Shown here piece after piece: positions 40,801 through 51,465 of a DNA stretch of 54,067 nt (within the stretch, counting starts at the first letter, position 1; every line of letters starts with the position of its first letter). The DNA is taken from positions 1 through 54,067 of the forward strand of contig JADIIX010000083.1 of the NCBI GenBank assembly GCA_027604505.1, written 5' to 3'. The notes beneath the pieces are model-generated. The model saw only the letters and a program-made list of their open reading frames with translations, was not told the origin of the DNA and ran no database searches. This stretch comes from Gonapodya sp. JEL0774 (lineage: Eukaryota > Monoblepharomycota > Monoblepharidomycetes > Monoblepharidales > Gonapodyaceae). The position numbers and the translations under genes are program-made.

Positions 40801-43800
40801 TTTCGTCGATCTCCACAAACTCATCCTCATCCTCCTCGGCACCTCCAACAGCTTCTGCAGCCTCCTTGAGCTTCTGCGCTTCGACGAGACGAGAGTAGGC
40901 ACCCTTTTTGGCTACGAGCTCATTGTGGGATCCGCATTCAACGATCTTCCCGTGACTCATCACAACTAGTATGGACCCCAGAACCGAATCAGTTTGCAGG
41001 TCTTTCAGTTGAGAGAACGATAATGTCCGACTAACCTATCATATCGGCGTTCTTGATCGTGGAAAGACGGCTGTTCAGATGGGATGATGGTTATCTTACT
41101 GGTGCTTTTGCAACGAAGAATCAAGTGATTCTGAAACTCACTGAGCGACAGTGATGGAAGTGCGGTTCTCGCTGGCTTTGTCGATGGCTCTTTGAACAAC
41201 TTTTTCAGATGCAGTGTCTAAAGCCGACGTTGCTTCATCTGAACAGCGGTAAAAATGTGACTTCATGTGGGTTCCGTTCATATCGCGATTATCAACGTAC
41301 CGAAGAGTAAAACTTTGGGCTCGCCAATCACGGCTCTGGCGATCGCAATTCTTTGCTTCTGTCCACCACTGAGCATAGCCTTACGTGCGTAGCACAGTTA
41401 CACAATACTCTGCACAGAATTTTCACACAATTTCGTCGCAATTGGGAACTCACCCCACGTTCTCCGACCATAGTGTCTAGTCCTGCGGGCAAATTCAAAA
41501 CGAATTCTGCATTCGCCATTTTGATCGCCCGCAAAACTTTCTGCTCCAGTTCCGTTGGGTTAAAGTTCTCCAAATTCGGAATACCCATGAGGATGTTCGC
41601 ACGGATGGAGCCATCAAAGAGCGCTGGCTCTTGACCAACGATACCCATTTGCCTCCTCAGCCACGTGACATTGATGGACGTGATATCTTTTCCGTCGAAA
41701 GTCAGTGTTCCTTCCGTCGAGTCATAGAACCGCATCACCAATTTGACAATAGTGGACTTGCCAGAGCCGGATTCACCAACGAGTGCCACCTTTGAGCCAG
41801 CAGGGATGTCAAGTGAGAAGTCGTCAAGAATCATTTGATCAGGTCGGGATCTGTGGTGAACAGCACGCGAGTGTTTTGTACATCAGTTATTTACTCGATA
41901 GAAACATCATCACCATATGCCCCGCGGCCTGGAGCGTGAAATACTCACTTGTAGTAGAATGACACATTTTTAAAGATAATATCGCCCTTGACACCAGCAG
42001 GCTTGTCGCCATCTTCCTTCCAACTGTCAATTGGACTCTTGCGGCTGACGGTTGCCAAACATTGATACAGATAGGAAACCAATGGATTCCGCCGAGAGAT
42101 TAACTCACTCGATAGTGTGCCAAATTTTGTAAGCGGCACCTTGAGCTACGGAAAGCTGAGAGATATCATTTCCTACACTAGAGAGGGCAAATATCGCCAT
42201 AAGCTACGAGCGAGCGATTGATGACGAAAATTAACAGAAAGATAAGTGTGATGAGCAGGAGCCTGTAACTTCAAGGCAAAATGACGAACCATGGCGAAGA
42301 ACACGTTGATGGCTTGACCGCCGGTATACTCTCCATTGTAAACGAGTGTTGCAGCAAAATAATATCCCAAACCTTCAAGAATGCAATATCCTGAGGACAC
42401 TGTCAACTCCGTAAATGTTTGACCGAGATTCACCTTGCATGGAAAACATGAACAAGAACACAGATCCGAGTCCAATGCCCGTGGTAAACGCAACAAAACC
42501 ACCGTATCTCGCCGCTTCTTCGAGCATTTTCTCATATTTTATCCGGGATTTTTCAAACCCGCCGAAAGAGTGAACAGTGCGGATTCCCGAAAAGACTTGC
42601 TGAACAATAGTTGAAGCGTTGGCCAGCCAGGTTTGCTGAAGAGCTACAAAAGTACCGAGGAAGCGACCCATGATTTGAATGGTGATAAGGTTTAAGGGAA
42701 TGAGGGCAGTAAGAACAAGGGCCTGTGTTTGAAAACAGTTGGTTGAGCTGGCGAAACGAATTCACACACAAGAATCTGTGAGATCACCATTTTCCATCCC
42801 CTTATATAAGCGATGATGATCCCCGTGAGGAATTGGCAGAAAGCCTGGAACACGTTCCCGAGCTGTGGTGTGGAGGAAACGAACCAGTAAATCAAGCGCA
42901 AGTAATTGTCAGATGCAGAGCCCCATCACAGCAAACTCAGCTCACCTTTTCTCCCATGCCTCCCTTTACTAAGCCGGTGTCACTCTGCAGTCGACTCGTC
43001 AAATCCCCGGTCATGTTCTCATCAAACCAGCCGACATCCTGCCTTAAAATTGCCTTGAAATACTGTTCGCGAATAGTTTTAAGTTGATTCTCGGCGCTAA
43101 CAGTCAAGGCAGCCGATTGGGCGTATCCTGCGACTGCAGAGATCGCACCGAAGACGCAGTACCAGATAACGGCGTTATTAACCTCGTTGCTGAATGTAAA
43201 GTGATTGTAGACTTGGACACGGACGAGAGCAGAAATGGTTCCTTACCGAAAAGTATCCAGAGCTGCTTGCTGGGCTGGAGTTTTGGGTCCGGTTCCAGAA
43301 GGTAGGATATAGATTGCAGATATAATACTGTTGAGTAAGAGCGAAACCACTTGTAATAGGAAAGGTGATCAAGACGTATTTTGTTTTTCAAATGGACAAG
43401 TAATTCAAATGACAGGCATGTTTAGTAAGATGATGTGGCAGAAAGCAAGTGTGTCAGCCACTTACTGGGCTGCATAGCTCCGCGAACTGCCGACCCAGCG
43501 AGCCCAATCACCAAAAGAAACAAATCAGAACGGGAGGCGAACCGGAAAAGTTGAGAGACTGTGATTTTGGGACTACGAGGAGGAATGGAACGAGGGAACG
43601 AAGGTCAGCAACGAGTTCATTCGAAAACGGTTCTGGGCCCTGCCCATTCATCACATAAGAAGCGGTTCAGCAATAATATGGCGTGCCAGAAGAGGTCGAG
43701 TCCTCTTGCGTAAGATTGTAGACCAAGTTGTATATCTCACCCTTCAGGTCGCCCGCCCCTCCCCCCTTTCCCAGCCTTAACAGGAGGCTTCGTGGACGGA

Positions 43801-44039
43801 GCTTCCGCGTGTTCTGTTTTGGGTGTGTCTAGGAGCTTCTTAGCTGGATTTGCTTCCGATGTCGATGGGGTGGTGACGGCCGCAATCTTGACCGCCTCCG
43901 TCGAGTCACCATTAACGGGATGGATTTTATTTGACGAGTGATTCAAAGCACCGTTGGATGGTGAAGACGGAGCATTGGTATCCGGGGAGGGCACTGCGAT
44001 GACAGCTTCTGGTGGCGGGGTTGAGTCTGTCATAGACAC
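37869..44039 (-). CDS. Full-size ABC transporter, subfamily B (MDR/P-glycoprotein type)
   Basis: Twenty-seven exons: complement(join(37869..37984, 38045..38092, 38172..38225, 38296..38378, 38437..38454, 38527..39085, 39159..39251, 39319..39496, 39557..39719, 39779..39914, 39978..40080, 40145..40261, 40331..40438, 40496..40965, 41036..41070, 41142..41238, 41301..41379, 41454..41850, 41949..42044, 42109..42202, 42286..42372, 42434..42722, 42788..42862, 42946..43189, 43247..43349, 43466..43572, 43741..44039)), 1415 residues. Order is TMD1-NBD1-linker-TMD2-NBD2. NBD1 has Walker A GESGSGKS, signature LSGGQKQR and Walker [15 protein letters not shown]2 has [16 protein letters not shown] and [11 protein letters not shown], with AHRLS H-loops in both. 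RQDVGWFDE and QEIAYFDDP are typical TMD coupling regions. The linker is acidic then Lys/Arg-rich. It should export hydrophobic compounds. The join at exons 7-8 (42203-42285) is uncertain. Confidence 0.9.
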
Positions 44040-44754
44040 AAAGGAACGGCGGAGGAGGGAGAGGACTGATTGGCGAAAAGAAGCGTGATTGATTCGATTT
44101 TGACGCGTCCGATGTGAGGTGGACTGGGAGTGGAGACCGAGGGTGCTGAAACGAGAGAACCTGTCTTAAAGGGAGAGTCGGTTCATTTACTTTTTTCCGC
44201 AGTTGTTTCCTTATCTGCGCCACCTCATCTCGCGTGGACTCGCAACACCCTCCCCCCCTCCATCACCCGATCGGCCCTTCCAGCAAGCCATAGACCAGAA
44301 CAATTGAATACGGTAGATAAGAGTATCAATTCTACCACATAGATGTCACTGGTTCTCTCGCTTTGAACCTTGTTAAATTGAATCATACTGGTAATGCTCC
44401 ATCGTCTGTATCCATTACGGCTCTAGGATCATTTGCGTGGTGTTTGTGACGTGATCAGAGTCCAGCAGGACCGTCTGGTTGTGATGTCAAATTTTCTCTT
44501 TATTTTTGATTGTGGCGGGAGCAAGGTCTTGGCACTGCCCTTGCACCGAAGCTTCAAACCAACCCAGAGGATCATGCACCCCAACATCACGCTGAATCTC
44601 ATCTGTGTATAGAGAGGGTGAGAGGGTGAGAAAAGGGGATCGGGCCGACAGGAAACACACCTTGCTGGTGCACGGGGCCCGTCCTAAGTCACCCCCCGTT
44701 CTTCGATCCAATTTATTTGCATGAGGATAGGAGGTGCAAAACACCAGAAAACCA
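44040..44754. other. intergenic: ABCB promoter side
   Basis: 715 bases between the ABCB start and the NIF3 stop. A minus-strand frame at 44487-44804 overlaps the NIF3 end and has no homology. A pyrimidine-rich tract lies at about 44235-44280. Confidence 0.4.
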
Positions 44755-45984
44755 CTAGGACACAAACTCGACAGGATCTTTATCCACTTTACTAATAACC
44801 ACATTCACTTCCCCTGCGTCGTCATCTTTAAGCACATCCAGCAGAGCAACTTTTAGCACGTTGAGGTAGTCCCTTTCTGACCCCGAATGTTCACACATAA
44901 GCACTGCGCATCCACTTTCCTGTGCTGCCAACAGGTCGTGGTGACTCATTTCGCCGGTGAGCATCAGATCGACCTTGTCAGCAACTGGGAGGAGGGACGC
45001 TCCAGATCCTGCGCAAATCGCGACGGAGCTGATCAGGCGCGCTGGTCCAAACGGTCGTGCTAGCCTCATATGTGGCAGAGAAAGGCGGGATTTGATGACT
45101 TGAACGATGTCAGAGAGGGATTGTGGTGGCGCAAGTGTCAGCATGCGGCCCGAACCAGCAGCGCTGGGCAGTGAAACAAAGTTGACATGGGATGTAGGGC
45201 GGGGTGGCGGGAGGCTGAGTGCCAGCGAAGAGGAGATGGGAGTTATGGGGTGCACGGCTTTCACATTTGGGGCGAACAGCGAGGCAAGGTGGTCATTTAC
45301 TTCCAAAGGGGATCACTTATTAGTTCCAGAGAGGGAAGTTATGGAGAAAAGACAAATGAACTGACTTCCTCCAATCGCAGAGTCCAAAGCTGTGTGAGGG
45401 GAGAAGATCGAAATCCTGAGTAGGAATACTCTTTGATTTGGAAAAGTAGTGATGTTGAGTATACCCGGGAGACATACCCAGACGCAGCACATTTGAGGGC
45501 AATTCGTTGCTTCGGGTCCTAGTATTTTGGAACATATCATCTGTGCGAACAGAGTTTCAGAGTCGACAACCCATTTCTTACATTCAACTTCCATTGCTTG
45601 GCGGCTTTAAATAGCACGGGATGATACGCTACAATGACCCCAACTGGAGGACGAATAGCGAGAGCTTCTTCCAAAACCGGACTTGTGAGATCAATTGTGA
45701 GGAATATGCTGTTGAGTTTGTAAGCAGGAATAGGGCGAGCAAGAGACAGATTGATAGTGACTCGAGCTCTGCCAGTTGAACTCTAGACGATCAGCATTAC
45801 CTCGTCGCTTCTGCGTTCGGAAACGGGGCTTCCAATAGCTGTGATGTGCAAACTGATCACCTGATGATATTCTATTGAACGTGAAAAGAACTCCACCTAC
45901 AATTCCCACATTGTCCCACGACTCGGCCAGAGAAAGGGGCGCAATTCGATCCAGTGCCCTCACTGTGCGTTTGAGAAGGGCCAT
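44755..45984 (-). CDS. NIF3: NIF3-like metal-binding protein (DUF34/NIF3 family)
   Basis: Six exons, complement(join(44755..45299, 45366..45415, 45478..45518, 45582..45708, 45801..45838, 45901..45984)), give 294 residues. Family marks are the N-terminal LAESWDNVGI, FLTIDLTSPVLEEAL, VIVAYHPVLFKAAK (metal His), DPKQRIALKCAASGISIFSP followed by HTALD (metal His and Asp), GGINDHLASLFAP, and the C-terminal GEMSHHDLLAAQESG and CEHSGSERDYL (metal His and Glu). The family is nearly universal, binds a dimetal centre and has no settled function; GTP cyclohydrolase I type 2 labels in databases are disputed. Introns are short. A 35-41 nt exon pair makes the middle invisible to simple frame finding. Confidence 0.9.
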
Positions 45985-46152
45985 TCTCGAGTGAATTTTT
46001 GCAGACAGAGGTGATGTTCTCTGTCATCATTTGCCTCGGCCCCCCACCCAAACCGACAACCTCAGACCACCTATGCATGTATTCCGGAGAATTACATAAG
46101 ACCCCACAGAGGGTGAATTTAATTGATTCGATCCGTACCCCCCTTCATCATT

Positions 46153-49056
46153 TTAAAGCCGGGGTTTTGCAACTTCCAGCGCCCATTCTTTTTTGGCGCG
46201 GTCCCTCAAGAATCGCCTGAGCAGCTTCCCACTAGGACTTTTGGGGACGGAGTCGACAAACACGATACCGCCAGCGAGCTGCTTGTGACGTGCTGAGATG
46301 AAAGAACCCTATAAGAGCCCACTTCAACTGAGATGAAAACGCTCGCTACCCACCAAGTCTGCTCGCGAAAAACTTATTGATAGATTCTTTGATTTCCTCG
46401 TGGTCTTGGTTTTCGTGTGACTAGCAATCAAATGTCAGCAGGCTGGAAGGGTGAAATATGCTGTTCATTCGAGCTCACCGGCTTCAGCACAACATACGCT
46501 CGAGGCAGCTCGCCTGACCGCTCATCCTATTGAGTAAAGACATGAGTTGCGTTCGAGCCATAAACACAAGATAACTCAACACACCGGCACTTGTACCACA
46601 CATGCATCACCAACAGCGGGGTGCTCCATCAATAGAGCCTCAAGCTCTGCAGGAGCAACCTGAAGCCCCTTAACCTTGATGAGTTCCTTGATCCTGTCGC
46701 GAATGTAGAAGTGACTGCCGGGCACAACTGCATTCTTCAGAAGCCTCTTGATAGCAGTATAGGGGACAGAGCTCACCCATCCTTGTCAACCACTCCGATA
46801 TCACCTTGAAGGAGATAGTACAGACAGATCAACTGGAGTTCGTAGATAGCATTTCGAATCAAGGCAACAAATACCAGTGAGTAGCCATCCATTTTTGTAA
46901 GTGTCCTCTGTCGCCTTCTTGTTGTTCAGATACCCAAGTGTAATCTGAGAAATCAAATATTCCAATGACTTTAGCACGGTGAAAGCACGGGTTTGCTGTA
47001 CACGTCAACGCACGTTCGGCCCGCGTACCCATATTTCGCCCTCCTTGTCCACACCGACCTCCTCTTGCGTATCGGGATCAACAAGTTTAATCTCCAGGCT
47101 AGGAAGGATTTCACCTATAGATCCAACACGAACGTCATTTACGGGAGTGGCGGTTACCGCTGTGGACGTTTCGGTCACTAAAATGTTTGACCGCGAACCA
47201 GTAAGAACTTTTGTGGATATCGAACGGTAGATCTGTAGCTCTCACTTCCCCAACCCTGTTGTACGATGACGTTCTTGAACCCTTTACGCCTTTTCAGCTG
47301 GTTAACGGTTTCCCATGGCAGTGGAGCAGCTCCAGAGAACACAATATTTACTGAGCTTGTGTCGAATTGATCAACAACAGGGTGCTGTGCGAGGACTGTG
47401 AACCGACAGAAAGATCAGTTGTGTCTCAGGAATCGACGAACTGAACATGCTCACAAAGAATGATGGGTGGTACCAAGTAGAGAAGGGAAACCTTGTACCT
47501 GGATAGTTGTTGGTGATGGTCACGACTCCTTGGGTGCCAAAGTGCACTTATCGTCTCGGTACACTCACTTCTGAATACAGGACAAAAACACAGGTGGGTC
47601 AAACTTGGGTATCACCACAGTGATGCTACCGCGGAACGCTGCGATGTGAACCAATAGAATGAGTCCGTAGATGCTGTTCAAAGAGGAACAACTTGAGAAA
47701 CACGTTTTAGTAGCATAAGCCATCAAAAAACCACTGACTGGTAGAAGGGAAGAACCGCGAGCAGAATTTCCTCCTGTGTGGCCGCTGCGAGTCGCTTAGC
47801 CTCGAAACTATTCATCTGACAAACGTTCGCGATGACATTGCGGTGAGATATCATGACACCTTTGGACCGGCCAGTGGTACCGGAGCTAAGGAAGTATGTT
47901 CGAGATTTAGACGTTTCATACAACGCAGATGGTTCTCAATACTCACCTGTAACATAAGAACGCAATCCTCTCTTTGGCCTCCTTCCCAAGCCTGAAGTTC
48001 CTCAGAACTAGTTCACCTCGCTTCCTCTTGCTACCCCATTCCTTAATGAGTTCTTTGATTGTGGGAAAGCCTCTTTGCGAGGGATCCTGCTCGTTTCTTG
48101 AGAAAAGAAGAATCTTCTCTGTGGGTATCCCAACAGAACGAGCGGCCTCAAGAGCGGTTGGTAGAACCGAGTGATGAGTCAACAGGACTTGAGCTTTGGA
48201 GTCTTGTAGCTGATGAACGAGCTCTTCCGCAGTGTCTGAAGTGACGCCAGGTGAATACAATAAGAGGATTCGACTCGAATAGTAAGAAACCCACACACGT
48301 GGTTTGCAGTCGTCGCGATTCCGCCAATGCGTAAAGCTCCCCAAAGAGCGATTGAATAGTAGGCTTTAGCCCAAAAGCAATCCCAGTTAGATTTTTGACC
48401 GCCACTTTGGCGTGCCAACAAACATACCGTCGTTGGGCGAGAAAACTGCGAGCACGCCCTGCTCTTTCAAGCCGTACCTGTACGCCATTGTGACAAGTTG
48501 AGTTAAAATTCATCGAAACAATGTTGGGAGGGGGGAAGAAGGGAGAGGAAGCATGCACTGACTTTCCTTGAAGGACCGCGGCAAAGTCTTCACAGAGGGA
48601 CTGCAGGCTGTCGTATCCAATTGTCTCGCCCGTGATTCCGTCGATCAAGGCAGTCTTCCCCGCTTTGGACTTTGGAGCAGAGCCAACCAGTCGAGAAAAC
48701 AGAGATGGGGGGGGCGGGAACATAAAGTTGAAGATCTGTCGGCATGGAATTTGAAAGAATTAGCTATGCTGTTGAATTGAAATGCGAAATAGGACGAACC
48801 CTCCCCCACAAGTGTTGGCGGTTTGGAGAGAATCGTTTGGAATGAAACAACAAACGTTTCAATGCAGATTGCTATCACTGATCCCCGCGGTCCGTCTCGC
48901 ACAAGTCCGATTGGAGCGATCGGAAGTCCAGAGTACCGGCCAAGGGAACTGTGAAAGATTTTTGTGTCGTGGGTGACATTTGACCCATCACGTCCTGCTA
49001 CTCACATCAACATCGGGGATCGCAACATCTGGATACTTGCTCTTGAAAGATGGCAT
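46153..49056 (-). CDS. 4-coumarate:CoA ligase-like acyl-CoA synthetase
   Basis: Sixteen exons, complement(join(46153..46292, 46354..46420, 46479..46526, 46585..46714, 46777..46804, 46875..46944, 47014..47177, 47246..47395, 47455..47498, 47569..47673, 47739..47885, 47947..48235, 48295..48363, 48428..48477, 48563..48735, 49006..49056)), give 574 residues. The start [17 protein letters not shown] is typical of fungal 4CL-like enzymes. AMP-binding motifs follow: [13 protein letters not shown] (P-loop), [56 protein letters not shown], and [11 protein letters not shown] with the adenylation Lys. Such enzymes activate a carboxylic acid to its CoA thioester through an acyl-AMP. The last residues, PRL, resemble a weak PTS1 peroxisomal signal. 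The substrate cannot be read from sequence alone. Confidence 0.93.
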
Positions 49057-49990
49057 TGTAGTTTCCGGGGAACTCCGCTGAACGGTTGTTATAGTCCTTA
49101 TATGTTGTTGGAATTCACAGGAAAATATACTGTCCGACCAGAATCCCAACCTAATGACGGTTGAACTTGCACCCGACACCTTCGAGAGACCAAAGACAGG
49201 CCCTAGTGCACGGTCCGCGAGCCGCTAAAGTAGAGAGGAGGAGGGAACAGTGGGGAAACGCCACCGGGACGCAGCGCGATGCTGATGGAGGGGGACAAGG
49301 CTGGCTGAAACCGGGCAGCAGGGTCAGGGTAATTAATCCCCGGCCCTCCCGCTGCCATTTTATCGGCATGAGAGAAAAACAAACGACAAATGTAACTAAG
49401 AACAAAGAAAGCCCTTGATGGCACCCAACACAAAGAAGGAAACTAATCAGGGAAAGCCCTGTCTAAGAATAGCCATGCGACACCGTCGCGAACAACTCCC
49501 CCGAACCCCTCACCGCTGACGCCCACACCCCACCCCCACCGTCCCACGCACTCTCCACACAACACCCTCACACATCGCCCCAACCTGCGACCTCGAGCCG
49601 CCCACGCCTGCGCCGCACAGCCCATCGCCCAAAGAAACCAAACAAACGAAAAAACCCTGCACTATCCGCTCTGCGACGATAGTGAGGGAGAGGTCAGATC
49701 CACCCCGACTCCCTGATCCAACGGATCCCACCTGCGACGATAGTGAGGGAGAGGTGGGGAAGGGGGTCGGTGGTGGGGAGCCTGCACGCGGGTGCACGGG
49801 GCCTCACCGGGTCCGGCCGTGGCTCCTACAAATCATTCAACTTGTTCGATTCGCCGAACACATTTCAACTGAAAACACGAATCAAAATCTCCCCTTACTG
49901 TACAAAATCTATTGCGCAAACCTTTTCTTGTTCGGTAGGCGGTCACCTAGGCCCCTACTCTCGCCTCACCTCGAACACCCCATTTTTTAG
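49057..49990. other. intergenic between the acyl-CoA ligase and the LRR gene
   Basis: About 930 bases including the acyl-CoA ligase promoter side and the 3' flank of the LRR gene. It contains a C-rich tract (49500-49620) and a 24-base direct repeat. Frames here are compositional. Confidence 0.4.
49671..49755. repeat. 24-bp direct repeat, 61-bp offset
   Basis: CTGCGACGATAGTGAGGGAG plus AGGT occurs perfectly at 49671-49694 and 49732-49755. It could be a duplicated regulatory element or a footprint of a past duplication. Confidence 0.85.
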
Positions 49991-51465
49991 TTAGTATCGA
50001 GCTGTGTTGTCGCGCTCATCTGCTCCTTTTCCTTTACACTGAGCTAGCTTCCATGGCCAGTGCAGATCGCTCGCTGGCGCGCTTGTGGAAATCAATATGT
50101 TTCGACGCTTCTCCTTCCGACGCTTTCGAGCAAACCATATGCCGATGGTGATGATCATCAGTGCAATTGTGCCAGCAACAATTAGGCCACTGAGAATTGC
50201 GACAATGGGTTGTTTCGAAACAACCGGTGGAGGCAGTGATGACGTCGCGGAAGGTGTGATCGTCGTGGAAGTATTTGAAGAATAAGAATGTGCAGGTGCG
50301 GGTGTAATAACATCTAAGGATTCTTTATATGTGGTGGTCGTGAGCGGACCTGCGCCAGTGCTGAGGGCATCCGGAACCGAGAGACACAACGGAGATGATG
50401 AGCTGGAAGTCCGAATATCCGGAGTCTGTTGTGCTATGGCATTGGCTGATGCTTTTGTGACTGGCACACCACAACTTGATGCCGTGCTTAATGTGACTGC
50501 GAAACTGGGAAGGTTGAACGTCAGGTACACCAACTGATCCCATGTAATCTCTTCCGAAAAACACCTCACTATCCTCTCACATAGAAGTTGGAGATAAGAT
50601 TTTTCTGCTCACTTGGAACCGTCGAGTCCCAGAATGACCATTTAGGCAAGAGGAACACATTAAACAGTGGCATACTGACCAACAAGTAGCCCCACCTCAC
50701 CCGACAGATGATGATAGAGAAGAAGAAGAAACTCCCAACAATCCAGAACAGTGAACTCCACTGGGAAGAGTAGATTCGTTCCAGAGGCCGTATCCCTCTT
50801 GTTGCGGTCCCAGAACGCATTCTGTATCGTCACCGACAAAGGCCAGACGCCCATCCACAGATCCAGTAAGTAGATTATAGGAAACATCGAAGCTGAGAAG
50901 TTTTGCGCTCTTTGCTAAGTATTGATCTGTGAAGCGACTGAAGCGGTTGTGCTGCAAGAAGATCCTCTGAATCGATGGCAGAATACGAATATCAGGGAGG
51001 GCGCCAGTGAGCGAGTTATTAGATAATTGAAGATTTTTGAGTCTCATAATGGGGATTGTGATTACGAACATGGAACGGTAAGTGTCGGTCCAAAATCAAC
51101 AATGAAGCACGGGACACTCACGAAGTCAAATTCGACATATCCGGTAAGGGTCCGACGAGGCTCGCGCTCTTCATGTCGATGTAGGTTATTTTTCCATTCA
51201 CACATCGCGGCTGATCGCAATTACTGGTGGCACTCGTGCATGGGTTTGTGCCGCAACACAGGTCTGAAACGAAGCCTGGCTGAAGGCCCGATTGCTCCAA
51301 CAAAGTACTGATCCATCTGCAATCGGGCGATGCCGACTGTGCGGATGAGTCGTAGAAGTACGAAGAGGCGAGAATCGGTTGGAGCACAAGGAGTGTCAGC
51401 GGTTGGCGCTTCTGATTTAGTCGGTGATGGTTTGTCCGTGACTGAATTTGCAGTCTGCGTTTCAT
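49991..51465 (-). CDS. Leucine-rich-repeat single-pass membrane protein
   Basis: Three exons, complement(join(49991..50496, 50834..51042, 51122..51465)), give 352 residues. After a possible signal segment (TLLVLQPILASS, residues 24-35) there is a Cys-rich cap (PDCRW, DLCCGTNPC, CDQPRC), then LRRs: ITYIDMKSASLVGPLPDMSN, LKNLQLSNNSLTGALPD, IQRIFLQHNRFS and LLSFDVSYNLLTGSV. A Ser/Thr/Pro-rich stalk leads to one membrane helix (IVAILSGLIVAGTIALMIIT) followed by RKRRKEKRR as cytoplasmic stop-transfer, and a ~40-residue tail with no kinase. The architecture resembles receptor-like proteins that sense an extracellular ligand. The exon 1-2 join is strong; the exon 2-3 join uses GTGACG and is only frame-consistent. 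Confidence 0.65.
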
